From positions 496,001 to 560,000 of the forward strand of contig NZ_LSBB01000020.1 in NCBI RefSeq assembly GCF_001584335.1: a DNA stretch of 64,000 nt, given 5' to 3'. A model generated the notes under the pieces. The model was not told the DNA's origin. It saw nothing but the letters and a program-made list of their open reading frames with translations, and ran no database searches. The DNA is from Bacillus atrophaeus (GTDB lineage Bacteria; Bacillota; Bacilli; Bacillales; Bacillaceae). Positions 1 through 7,231 of the stretch are shown here, one piece after another; positions within the stretch are counted from its first letter, which is position 1, and each line of letters opens with the position of its first letter. Position numbers and translations under genes: made by a program.

Positions 1-2
1 TC

Positions 3-107
3 GCCCAGACGATTGTGAGTCTTGGCTTAGATTTTGGGGATATTAAAACCCGTGCAACGCTGCAGCAGGCGCTGAAAGAATTAGGTTTCACACAAGATAA
101 GTTGTAG
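3..107 (+). CDS. RsbR-type STAS domain protein, C-terminal fragment
   Basis: Only the last 34 codons are in the window, ending at TAG 105-107. The peptide runs AQTIVSLGLDF-GDIKTRATLQQAL-KELG. This resembles the end of STAS domains of RsbR-family stressosome proteins, where a 'GIRPE-A-T-LG' stretch is followed by a short 'LQ-AL' helix. Seen: the open frame and the motif. Inferred: a co-antagonist-like or other STAS protein in the general stress pathway. In strain 168 I recall different genes upstream of ykvR, so this may be strain-specific. The fragment is too short to name a paralogue. Confidence 0.5.
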   Translation, partial: AQTIVSLGLDFGDIKTRATLQQALKELGFTQDKL

Positions 108-206
108 AAAGGGTGAACCGCCGTCTGTCTGTTTGCATCATGCTGATCAATTGTTAACGGGAAGTGTGTGTGTTAAGATGCCCTTTACAAGACGGGAGGG
201 ATGACG

Positions 207-518
207 ATGGTGACCACATTGCTGTTAAACAGTGTGCCGCTTAAGGTCTGTCAATATCAGGAAGTAAAAGCATCCGGGCGAAAGAGACATAAAATTTCAT
301 TTGTCTTAAAGGTCACGAGCGAAGCGTATCATGATATCGCTGTTCTATTATATGAACAGACGTTTAAGGTAGAGGTCCCGAAGCAAGAGGTGCTCTTTTG
401 GGGAACGATCACAAATTACTCGACGTCCATGACTAACCTTTATCATGCAGACAAGGTCAGTGATTTTTTTGTCGAGATCACGGAACTGGCAGAAGCAGAA
501 ATGGAAAACGCCACTTAA
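207..518 (+). CDS. ykvR: YkvR, conserved small protein of unknown function
   Basis: About 103 residues, soluble, with no signal peptide or membrane segment. The core 'TSEAYHDIAVLLYE' followed by 'FWGTITNYSTSMTNLY' matches the YkvR family of Bacillus (DUF3219-like). The Shine-Dalgarno GGGAGGG ends at position 200. The ATG at 201 touches it, so ATG 207 or GTG 210 has the better spacing, and I chose 207. The last codons run into a terminator stem shared with the convergent GNAT gene. No function is established, and the name rests on family resemblance and on its place just before ykvS and ykvT. Confidence 0.75.
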   Translation: MVTTLLLNSVPLKVCQYQEVKASGRKRHKISFVLKVTSEAYHDIAVLLYEQTFKVEVPKQEVLFWGTITNYSTSMTNLYHADKVSDFFVEITELAEAEMENAT

Positions 519-537
519 CAGAGCGGCGTTTTTTTGT
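505..537. terminator. Bidirectional terminator between ykvR and the GNAT gene
   Basis: The stem AACGCC (507-512) pairs with GGCGTT (525-530) and is followed by seven T's. It has an A-rich run on the other side and lies between two convergent genes. Confidence 0.7.
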
Positions 538-538
538 T

Positions 539-1054
539 TCAGTCGGAATCACCTTCTGTTAAGTCTTTCCCCATAAAATATTCATCCGCATATTCGCCGG
601 AAATTATAAGTGATTTTTTTCTAGTGCCTTCTATTATAAACCCGTGCTTTTTGTAAAGGTGTACCGCCCGTTTGTTATGTGTCATAACCGTCAGCTCCAG
701 CTTTTTCAATTGTTTTTGTTCTGCAAAGGCAATTGCTTGCTGAAGAAGCTTTGAACCTGTGCCTTGTCCGCTGTTATTTTTTAAAACGCCGATGACGATG
801 CGGGCAACGTGTTTTTGCCTGTTGGCCGCAGAACCGATTATAAGAACAAACCCGGTTAGCTTCTCGCCGCAGACGGAAATAAATAGAGCGGAAGTTCTTT
901 TTTTTCCGATAGATTCAATAAATGCTTTTTGCTGAAGAGAAGTTGTTGTCCGCTCATTTGGTTCGTACAGCATAAAATCCGTTTCTTGATCAAGCTGCTT
1001 AAACAGCGCAAGCAGTGAATCTGCATCTGAGGGAAGAACAGGTCGAATAACCAA
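539..1054 (-). CDS. GNAT family N-acetyltransferase
   Basis: 171 residues covering one complete GNAT fold. The acetyl-CoA pyrophosphate loop is visible as 'NNSGQGTGSKLLQQA' at about residues 90-105, matching the Q/R-x-x-G-x-G/A motif. The late 'NKRAVHLYKKHGF' motif is typical of small-molecule or ribosomal-protein acetyltransferases of the RimJ/RimL-like type. The start is TTG at 1054-1052, with GGAGG nine bases upstream. It lies between ykvR and ykvS, where I recall no such gene in strain 168, so it may be a group-specific insertion. The substrate cannot be predicted. Confidence 0.8.
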   Translation of the reverse strand: MVIRPVLPSDADSLLALFKQLDQETDFMLYEPNERTTTSLQQKAFIESIGKKRTSALFISVCGEKLTGFVLIIGSAANRQKHVARIVIGVLKNNSGQGTGSKLLQQAIAFAEQKQLKKLELTVMTHNKRAVHLYKKHGFIIEGTRKKSLIISGEYADEYFMGKDLTEGDSD

Positions 1055-1081
1055 AGCTGTCAGCCTCCAAAGGGAAAGTTG

Positions 1082-1108
1082 AAAAAGCTGCCGGCCAGGC
1101 AGCTTTTT
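1082..1108 (-). terminator. Terminator downstream of ykvS
   Basis: The perfect stem AAAAAGCTGCC / GGCAGCTTTTT with a five-base loop lies 80 bases past the ykvS stop on the minus strand. It would also act on the plus strand. Confidence 0.7.
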
Positions 1109-1188
1109 GGGAAAGCTATGATATATGTAAGGTGTTATTTGGTTCGTCGTGCAGTTTCAGTTGATTTGCAGTAAAGAAAAAGGAGAAG

Positions 1189-1374
1189 TTAATAGGAGTC
1201 TCTGAGAATCTTATAGTTTTTGTGATTGACGACTGTGAGTGAATCTAATTCCAAATCCCGATAGTTATCCATAATGGTAACATCTACGATAACAGAATTT
1301 TCATTTACCTTTTCGACGACACCGGTTAATCCATTTTTAAATTCAATGACATTTCCAACCTTTGCGATTTTCAC
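1189..1374 (-). CDS. ykvS: YkvS, small DUF2187-like protein
   Basis: 61 residues if translation starts at GTG 1374-1372. AAAGGAGAGG lies at normal distance upstream of it, whereas the earlier in-frame ATG (1395) lies upstream of that ribosome-binding site. The sequence is a small SH3-like beta barrel: 'KVGNVIEFKNGLTGVVEKVNENSVIVDV' followed by 'LTVVNHKNYKI', characteristic of the YkvS/DUF2187 family. It is cytosolic and of unknown function. It is divergently transcribed from the small gene at 1538, and the two share the intergenic region 1375-1537. Confidence 0.8.
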   Translation of the reverse strand: MKIAKVGNVIEFKNGLTGVVEKVNENSVIVDVTIMDNYRDLELDSLTVVNHKNYKILRDSY

Positions 1375-1471
1375 TAGCTTCCTCTCCTTTAACATAATAA
1401 TTCCTATTGAAAGTATTTTGCAATATTTTCTTTAAGAAGTAAAGCAATATGGGGTTTATCTCCCGTGGTAA

Positions 1472-1500
1472 TTGTTCTCTCAGCGCAAAGATGGTATATT
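1472..1500 (+). promoter_or_regulatory. SigmaA-type promoter of the small gene at 1538
   Basis: The -35 TTGTTC (1472-1477), a 17-base spacer and the -10 TATATT (1495-1500) precede the gene by about 38 bases. Confidence 0.5.
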
Positions 1501-1537
1501 GATTTTCGTTAAACAGATCGAAAAGGGGGAATTTCGG

Positions 1538-1732
1538 TTGATGCCCGAAGATATGACAGACCAGATTAACCTGCTGCGCACCGGCGATATTCACGAGCTC
1601 AGAGTGCAGAAGGAGCATTTTTTAGCATTCAGAGCGATTTTATCTCAACAGGAAGATTTTAAACATTTTCGGGGGATCGCCCAGCAAGGCGGAGATGTGG
1701 TATTTCAATATTTACAAGAGCCGAGAAGTTAA
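1538..1732 (+). CDS. Small conserved hypothetical protein (possibly YkzN)
   Basis: 64 residues, soluble, beginning [13 protein letters not shown]. The Shine-Dalgarno AAAAGGGGG lies eight bases before TTG 1538; ATG 1541 is the alternative start. The sequence has mixed charge, no signal peptide and no recognised domain. It has its own promoter-like sequence upstream and a strong terminator just after the stop, so it is a free-standing gene. In strain 168 I recall a small gene, ykzN, between ykvS and ykvT. I suggest identity on position only. Function unknown. Confidence 0.6.
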   Translation: MMPEDMTDQINLLRTGDIHELRVQKEHFLAFRAILSQQEDFKHFRGIAQQGGDVVFQYLQEPRS

Positions 1733-1764
1733 AGGGTTTCTCAATTTTTGAGAAGCCTTTTTAG
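1733..1764 (+). terminator. Rho-independent terminator
   Basis: The hairpin GGGTTTCTCA / TGAGAAGCC is followed by TTTTT. It ends the 64-residue gene at 1538-1732. Confidence 0.75.
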
Positions 1765-2027
1765 ATTTTACGGCAGACATGACATTTGATGTTCTTATTG
1801 TAATAATTGTAACTAAAATGTAAATTTCTAAAAATGGATGATTAAGGAATTTGTTGGTTTTATTTATGAGAAAACAAGCGGTTTTCTTGGTAAAAAGCAG
1901 TTTGTCATATAGTATATTCCATCCTGATTGCTGTTTGGGAGAGTTGGAAAATCTTTATCCGTGAATTTGATTTCAACTCTTGTTAAGGTAGTGGAGTGTT
2001 TTTTGAGCACTTTAAGGAGGAAACTGT

Positions 2028-2672
2028 ATGACAACAAAATTTGCTGCCTTGGCTGTTTTTCTTCTATGTTTTATGCCTGCAACTAAAATTGAGCATGCAC
2101 AAGCTTCACTTATGCTGACAAAGAAGACGAAGCCTGAAGCCAAGCAATTGCTTACACATATAAATAACGATGAAGAAGAATCTTTCCCGTCACTGTCTGC
2201 TGATAAGGATAAGAAAAAAGTAAAGCCGATCAAGCTATCAGCACGCACTGAAAAGAAAGAAAAACCAAATTCAATCGAGACATCATCTCATCCTAAAGAG
2301 AAAGCAGAAAGAAAATATTCCCAGTCGGAAAAAGAACTGCTTTCCCGCCTCGTTCATGCTGAGGCGAAAGGTGAATCCTACAAAGGCAAGGTCGCTGTGG
2401 CCAGCGTAGTGCTGAACCGGACGGAGGAGCGCGGCTTCCCTGACACAATAAGAGGCGTCATTTATCAAAAAAATGCTTTTGAACCGGTGGCAAACGGAAG
2501 CATCAATCAAAAGGCTGACAAAGATTCAATTGAAGCAGCGGAAGAGGTATTGTCAGATAAGAACAGAGAAACAGAAGCCATCTTCTTTTATAATCCAAAG
2601 ACGGCATCAGACGATTGGATTCGTTCAAGAAAAGTAATTGAAAGAATCGGCAAGCACGTTTTTGCCATGTAA
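2028..2672 (+). CDS. ykvT: YkvT, SleB/CwlJ-type cell wall hydrolase
   Basis: 214 residues. Residues 1-26 look like a signal peptide, with a hydrophobic stretch and AxA-like 'HAQA' before the mature part. A low-complexity, Lys/Glu-rich linker covers about residues 30-98. The Hydrolase_2 (SleB) domain fills residues 99-214, with the catalytic Glu in '[10 protein letters not shown]' (Glu112), then 'VASVVLNR', '[12 protein letters not shown]' and '[12 protein letters not shown]'. This family has spore-cortex lytic transglycosylase activity. YkvT lacks the N-terminal peptidoglycan-binding domain of SleB. AAGGAGG precedes the ATG. It lies next to the sporulation genes ykvU and stoA. A cell-wall role is inferred, and redundancy with SleB/CwlJ is possible. 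Confidence 0.9.
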   Translation: MTTKFAALAVFLLCFMPATKIEHAQASLMLTKKTKPEAKQLLTHINNDEEESFPSLSADKDKKKVKPIKLSARTEKKEKPNSIETSSHPKEKAERKYSQSEKELLSRLVHAEAKGESYKGKVAVASVVLNRTEERGFPDTIRGVIYQKNAFEPVANGSINQKADKDSIEAAEEVLSDKNRETEAIFFYNPKTASDDWIRSRKVIERIGKHVFAM

Positions 2673-2712
2673 GCATAGAGGGGGCTTTTTGTCTCAGCTA
2701 TGCTTTTTTTAT
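2671..2712 (+). terminator. Terminator after ykvT
   Basis: The stem GCATAG / CTATGC flanks a G-rich loop and is followed by seven T's. Confidence 0.65.
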
Positions 2713-2751
2713 ATGGTTACATAAAAATGAAAATAATTTTTGGACTTGTCT

Positions 2752-2759
2752 CATATGAT
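2752..2759 (+). promoter_or_regulatory. Possible SigmaE -10 element of ykvU
   Basis: CATATGAT resembles the SigmaE -10 class (CATA-like). An AT-rich stretch lies about 14 bases upstream and the ykvU start follows 31 bases downstream. ykvU is reported as a mother-cell gene. The -35 is poorly defined. Confidence 0.4.
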
Positions 2760-2790
2760 GTTGTTAGAACGAGAGACAAGGGGAGACACC

Positions 2791-4131
2791 ATGAATCGAT
2801 TTGTAAAAGGGATCATTCTTTTATCTATTGCCGCTTTTTTCGCTGAATGCCTTGAATTTGTCGTGAATATGATTTTGGCGCGGGAACTGGGCGAGCATGG
2901 AATGGGGCTTTATATGAGTATATTGCCTACGATTTTTTTAGTCATTGTCATCGCGAGCCTGGAGCTGCCGATCTCCATTTCTAAATTCATTGCAGAATCG
3001 AATCCGAAGCTTCATGAAAGTATGCTGAGGCACGCGTTTAGAATGACAGCGGTATTCACTGCCTTTTCCACCACCGCTGCAAGCATTGCACTTCCGTTTA
3101 TTCCGGTGTTTAACACGTATCATCCGTTTATTAAGGGAATTGTCATAGGGCTGATCCCTGTTGTCGCCTTTACCTCGATCGCCAGAGGGTATTTTATGGG
3201 TGTACAAAAGATGGGCAAAATCGCTGCTGCGAATGTAATGAAAAAAATTATTCAGCTGCTGTGTTTGTTTATCTTTTTTCAATGGTATTCCTTTGAAATC
3301 GATACGGCGGTGCTCATTTCTTTGTTTGTCCTTGTTGCGAGTGATGTCGTCGTGTTTGTGTACTTATATACACAATTTATTCTTGCGCGGCGGGCGCTTT
3401 CCGGACAGCAGCATATCCATCTTCGGGGAAAGGATGTCAGAAAAAGACTGCTTGCCGTTTCGATTCCGACGACAGGATTAAGGATTTTTCACGCTGTGAC
3501 AAATGCCATTGAACCCTTTTTGGTAAAAGGAGCGCTTTTAGCCGCAGGCGTTGCGGGTACAACGGCGATAGACCAATATGGCATGCTTGCCGGAGTTGCC
3601 GTGACAATTGGCTCGTTTCCGGCTTTTATCGGCCATTCCTTAATGGTTGTGATGATCCCGAGTATTTCAGAAGCCTATGCGCTGTCTCAATATGACATTG
3701 TCTTAAAACGGCTGAAGCAGTCGATTTTCATTACGCTCGGCTACGGTATTCCGGCTGTCTGGGTGATGTTTCAGTTTGCCGGGCCGCTCACCCATCTTTT
3801 TTTTCATTCACCAGAGGCGCAATACTATTTACAGCTGCTGTGGCCGTATTTCCTCTTTCATTTGTTTGTCATGCCGCTGCAAGCCTGCTTAATCGGCATG
3901 GGATTTGTAAAGGAAGCCTTTTACCATAACGTATGGAGCCACATTGTCGGGCTTAGCATGATGTATGTGCTCGGCTCCATGGAGAATCTGCAAATGCTTG
4001 GAATCATTCTCGGGATGAATACAGGAATGATCTTGGTGACAAGCCTTCACTATACGACGATTTGCAAAGGGCTCGGTGTATCTATTTTTCTTACGGGAGG
4101 AAACAGATCCCCGCGAATTGAAAGCCGCTGA
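2791..4131 (+). CDS. ykvU: YkvU, polysaccharide flippase-like sporulation membrane protein
   Basis: 446 residues from ATG 2791, preceded by AAGGGGAGA. The in-frame ATG at 2740 has no ribosome-binding site and overlaps the presumed promoter, so I rejected it. Roughly 12-14 hydrophobic helices cover the whole length, and the pattern resembles the SpoVB/MurJ-like MVF and polysaccharide-transport family ('LELPISISKFIAESNPK', 'PSISEAYALSQYD'). In B. subtilis it is expressed in the mother cell and forms a unit with stoA, which follows after 57 bases. It probably moves a lipid-linked precursor across the spore outer membrane, but its substrate is not known from sequence. Confidence 0.9.
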   Translation: MNRFVKGIILLSIAAFFAECLEFVVNMILARELGEHGMGLYMSILPTIFLVIVIASLELPISISKFIAESNPKLHESMLRHAFRMTAVFTAFSTTAASIALPFIPVFNTYHPFIKGIVIGLIPVVAFTSIARGYFMGVQKMGKIAAANVMKKIIQLLCLFIFFQWYSFEIDTAVLISLFVLVASDVVVFVYLYTQFILARRALSGQQHIHLRGKDVRKRLLAVSIPTTGLRIFHAVTNAIEPFLVKGALLAAGVAGTTAIDQYGMLAGVAVTIGSFPAFIGHSLMVVMIPSISEAYALSQYDIVLKRLKQSIFITLGYGIPAVWVMFQFAGPLTHLFFHSPEAQYYLQLLWPYFLFHLFVMPLQACLIGMGFVKEAFYHNVWSHIVGLSMMYVLGSMENLQMLGIILGMNTGMILVTSLHYTTICKGLGVSIFLTGGNRSPRIESR

Positions 4132-4188
4132 CCATCATACATTCGCAAAAGCAGGGTAAGCTATTCAAAAGCATGAAAGGAAGATCAC

Positions 4189-4680
4189 ATGTTGACGAAG
4201 CGTTTTACCTTAATCGCATCCCTTGTTATGGTTGCCATATTCTCGTGGCTTCCTGAGGCGACAGCTGAAAAACGGTCGGTCCCTGCGGTGTTTTTAATGA
4301 AAACCATTGAAGGAGACGATATTTCAATCCCGCATAAAGGGCAGAAAACAATCCTTCATTTTTGGACATCCTGGTGTCCGCCCTGTAAAAAGGAACTGCC
4401 TCAGTTCCAGTCCTTTTATGAAGAACAACAAGCTGGCGGCGTTCAGCTTGTGACAGTTAATTTGGTGAATGCCGAACAAAATAAACAGGCTGTAGTCGAC
4501 TTTATCGAAGCGAACAAGCTGACGTTTCCGGTCGTGCTTGATTCACAAGGCGATTTAATGAAGACATACCATATCGTGACCATTCCGACCTCTTTTTTAC
4601 TCAATGAAAAGGGGGAAATTGAAAAAACAGCTGTCGGGCCGATGACGGCGGAGCAGCTAAAAGAATGGGCGCAAGAATAA
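4189..4680 (+). CDS. stoA: StoA, spore thiol-disulfide oxidoreductase (ResA/TlpA type)
   Basis: 163 residues. Residues 1-26 form a signal peptide or anchor ('FTLIASLVMVAIFSWLPEATA'). The rest is a thioredoxin fold with the active-site 'WCPPCKK' (Cys63 and Cys66), the TlpA-type 'ELPQFQSFYEEQ' helix and the cis-Pro loop 'IVTIPTSFL'. StoA acts outside the forespore membrane and keeps cysteines reduced for cortex synthesis, with electrons from CcdA. AAGGAAG precedes the ATG. It follows ykvU closely, and a separate forespore promoter is reported in B. subtilis. A clear terminator follows. Confidence 0.93.
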   Translation: MLTKRFTLIASLVMVAIFSWLPEATAEKRSVPAVFLMKTIEGDDISIPHKGQKTILHFWTSWCPPCKKELPQFQSFYEEQQAGGVQLVTVNLVNAEQNKQAVVDFIEANKLTFPVVLDSQGDLMKTYHIVTIPTSFLLNEKGEIEKTAVGPMTAEQLKEWAQE

Positions 4681-4713
4681 AAGCTGAGAGGGTAGCCCTT
4701 TCAGCTTTTTTTT
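4681..4713 (+). terminator. Terminator of the ykvU-stoA operon
   Basis: The stem AAGCTGA-GAGGG / CCCTTTCAGCTT is followed by eight T's. Confidence 0.75.
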
Positions 4714-4745
4714 CATATATCATACCAACAGGATGAAATCGCTAA

Positions 4746-4760
4746 TGATAATTATTATCA
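4746..4760 (+). promoter_or_regulatory. Fur/PerR-family operator upstream of zosA
   Basis: TGATAATTATTATCA is a perfect 7-1-7 inverted repeat. It matches the Fur consensus TGATAATNATTATCA exactly and the PerR consensus TTATAATNATTATAA at all but two outer positions. It lies 24 bases upstream of the -35. zosA is known as a PerR-regulated, peroxide-inducible gene in B. subtilis, so PerR is the expected binder. The sequence itself favours Fur or dual binding. Confidence 0.75.
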
Positions 4761-4783
4761 AAAAGAAATTAAAATAATTATAA

Positions 4784-4811
4784 TTGAAATTATGCTTTGT
4801 CGTGCTATAAT
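4784..4811 (+). promoter_or_regulatory. SigmaA promoter of zosA
   Basis: The -35 TTGAAA (4784-4789), a 16-base spacer and the -10 TATAAT (4806-4811). A half-matching PerR-like repeat (TTATAATTGAAATTAT) overlaps the -35. Confidence 0.7.
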
Positions 4812-4843
4812 AGTAAAAGACATATGAAATCACTCACCATAAG

Positions 4844-4872
4844 CTGCCTTTTGGGCGGCAATTTTGTTTTTA
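4844..4872 (+). promoter_or_regulatory. Terminator-like hairpin in the zosA leader
   Basis: The stem GCTGCC / GGCGGC with a short T-rich loop is followed by AATTTTGTTTTT. It lies between the promoter and the ribosome-binding site (AGAGGGGG), so it could attenuate transcription. Its function is unproven. Confidence 0.4.
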
Positions 4873-4922
4873 TAAGGGAAATGAAGATGATTTGCGTTCT
4901 CAATTAGAGAGGGGGATTCAAC

Positions 4923-6839
4923 ATGAATGAACAAGTTATTATACAAAACGACTCGCAGCAGGAATTAAAAACCGAGCAGCGGGCAAGCAATTGGACACAG
5001 CATGCGGAACTGATTGCAGCCCTTGTCTCCGGCGCTCTTATTTTAGCAGGATGGATTCTCCATCAACACTCTGTTTTATCTGTTATTCTCTATTTGCTGG
5101 CATTTGCGATCGGAGGATTTGCTAAAGCGAAAGAAGGAATTCAGGATACGATTGAATCAAAAATGTTAAATGTAGAGCTGCTGATGATATTTGCGGCAAT
5201 CGGTTCTGCGATCATCGGCTACTGGGCAGAGGGTGCCATTTTAATTTTTATTTTTTCCTTAAGCGGAGCGTTGGAAACATACACGATGAACAAAAGCAGC
5301 AAAGATTTAACCTCATTAATGAAGCTTGAACCTGAGGAAGCAAGCCTTATCGTAAACGGCGAGGTCAAAAGGGTACCTGTCACAGATGTAATGACGGGTG
5401 ACATCATCGTGGTTAAACCGGGAGAGCGCGTGGCGGCGGACGGGATCATTGAGACCGGTTCAACCAGCTTGGATGAATCTGCGTTAACCGGAGAAGCCAT
5501 GCCTGTTGAAAAGACGGCCGGTGATGAAGTATTTACGGGAACAGTGAACAGAAACGGGTCACTGACTGTCCGTGTGACAAAATCGAATGAGGATTCTCTT
5601 TTCAGAAAGATTATTAAACTGGTGGAATCCGCGCAAAGCAGTGTATCACCGACACAGGCATTTATCGAGCGGTTTGAAAATGCCTATGTAAAAGGCGTGC
5701 TTATTGTGGTCGGCTTGCTTTTATTTGTTCCCCATTTTGCTTTAGGCTGGAGCTGGAGTGAAACCTTTTACCGCGCGATGGTATTTATGGTTGTCGCGTC
5801 ACCGTGCGCGCTTGTTGCTTCCATTATGCCCGCGGCGCTTTCGCTTATCTCGAACGGAGCGCGAAACGGTTTACTTGTAAAGGGAAGCGTGTTCCTTGAA
5901 CAATTGGGTACAGTTCAAATGATCGCCTTTGATAAGACCGGTACCGTGACACGCGGCCGTCCGGCTGTGGAAGCTGTCAGAATCGCAGAAGGCCATGACG
6001 AGGCTGAAGTGCTGGAGGCCGTTTATGCCATTGAAAAACAATCAAGCCATCCGCTGGCAAAGGCTATTACAGAATACGCGGAAAACAGGGGCGTCAATCA
6101 GTCGGGCTACATATCCATTGACGAGGAATCTGGCTTTGGTGTTATGGCCTCTGTGTTCGGCTCAAAATGGAAGATCGGAAAAGCTGGTTTTATCGGAGAT
6201 GACATGGCGGATGCATTTATCGAACAATCTGCATCAGACTTAAAAGACAAAGGCAATACAATTGTATTTATCAAAAAAGACAACAGCATTGCCGGATGCA
6301 TTGCCCTCAAGGATCAAATCAGGTCTGAAGCAAAAGAGGTCTTGTATGAACTGGGCAGCTTGGGAATCAAAACCGCAATGCTGACGGGAGACCAAAAAGA
6401 AACGGCTGAAGCCATAGCGAAAGAAGCAGGCATCACAACTGTCGCGGCAGAATGCCTGCCGGATCAAAAGGTAGAGGAAATCAAAAGGTTAAAAAAAGAA
6501 TACGGCATTATTGCAATGGTCGGAGACGGTATCAACGACGCGCCTGCTTTGAAGACGGCTGACATCGGCATCGCGATGGGCGGCGGAACGGATGTCGCTC
6601 TTGAGACGTCAGATATGGTATTAATGCAAAATGATTTAAAAAAACTTGCGAAAATGTGCCGCTTATCCAGAAAAATGAACCGTATCATTAAGCAAAACAT
6701 CGTGTTTTCGCTGACGGTTATCTGCTTGCTCATTTGCGCTAACTTTTTGCAGGTGATGGAATTGCCGCTTGGTGTCATCGGTCATGAGGGAAGCACAATT
6801 CTTGTTATATTAAATGGTTTAAGGCTGTTAAAGTCATAA
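4923..6839 (+). CDS. zosA: ZosA, P1B-type zinc-transporting ATPase
   Basis: 638 residues. The order is an N-terminal soluble stretch without a CxxC metal-binding domain, two pairs of membrane helices (about 35-120), the actuator domain with 'LTGEAMPVEK', a membrane pair carrying 'SPCALVA' (Ser293-Pro294-Cys295), the phosphorylation site 'DKTGT' (Asp337), the P1B 'SSHPLAKAI' nucleotide-binding motif, 'GDGINDAPALK' (about 534) and two C-terminal helices. Family knowledge: ZosA (YkvW) imports Zn(II) and protects against peroxide. Length matches the 168 protein closely. It is monocistronic, with its own operator, promoter and terminator. Confidence 0.93.
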   Translation: MNEQVIIQNDSQQELKTEQRASNWTQHAELIAALVSGALILAGWILHQHSVLSVILYLLAFAIGGFAKAKEGIQDTIESKMLNVELLMIFAAIGSAIIGYWAEGAILIFIFSLSGALETYTMNKSSKDLTSLMKLEPEEASLIVNGEVKRVPVTDVMTGDIIVVKPGERVAADGIIETGSTSLDESALTGEAMPVEKTAGDEVFTGTVNRNGSLTVRVTKSNEDSLFRKIIKLVESAQSSVSPTQAFIERFENAYVKGVLIVVGLLLFVPHFALGWSWSETFYRAMVFMVVASPCALVASIMPAALSLISNGARNGLLVKGSVFLEQLGTVQMIAFDKTGTVTRGRPAVEAVRIAEGHDEAEVLEAVYAIEKQSSHPLAKAITEYAENRGVNQSGYISIDEESGFGVMASVFGSKWKIGKAGFIGDDMADAFIEQSASDLKDKGNTIVFIKKDNSIAGCIALKDQIRSEAKEVLYELGSLGIKTAMLTGDQKETAEAIAKEAGITTVAAECLPDQKVEEIKRLKKEYGIIAMVGDGINDAPALKTADIGIAMGGGTDVALETSDMVLMQNDLKKLAKMCRLSRKMNRIIKQNIVFSLTVICLLICANFLQVMELPLGVIGHEGSTILVILNGLRLLKS

Positions 6840-6870
6840 ACAGCGGTCCCATATGGGCTGCTGTTTTTTT
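6838..6870 (+). terminator. Terminator of zosA
   Basis: The stem AAACAGC-GG-CCC / GGG-CTGCTGTTT is followed by a T run. Confidence 0.7.
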
Positions 6871-6880
6871 ATATCAAGCT

Positions 6881-7081
6881 CTATATTTTCCGGTTTTTTT
6901 CAGCATCCGGACGCTTTAAGACAAGAATAAATGCCAGGCTGCAGCAAACAAATCCGGCAGCGCAGCCTATAATGAAGCTATAGTAATAATAATCGATGCA
7001 TTTTACGCTGATCAGCGGGGCTGAAATTCCTAAAATGGTCAATAATACGACCGCTTTCCTTTTCAAAAAATTGATAAGCAA
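6881..7081 (-). CDS. Small two-helix membrane protein, unknown
   Basis: 66 residues with two hydrophobic helices: 'AVVLLTILGISAPLI' and 'FIIGCAAGFVCCSLAFILVL'. A basic N-terminus and a charged C-tail suggest both ends are cytosolic. The upstream ATG at 7090 is fused to the GGGAG sequence, so TTG 7081, nine bases downstream of it, is the more likely start. It is convergent with zosA and divergent from pepQ. I do not recognise the family. Confidence 0.5.
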   Translation of the reverse strand: MLINFLKRKAVVLLTILGISAPLISVKCIDYYYYSFIIGCAAGFVCCSLAFILVLKRPDAEKNRKI

Positions 7082-7231
7082 ATCGAACATCTCCCTGCAT
7101 CATTCGTCTGTTAACAGTATACAAGATCAAGAAAAGGAAATAAAATGCAATTGTGATTCTTCAAAAAGGCAAGGAGCTTTTAAAACTGATACAATAGATA
7201 AGAACATTACCTGAAGCGGGGAGGAATAAAA

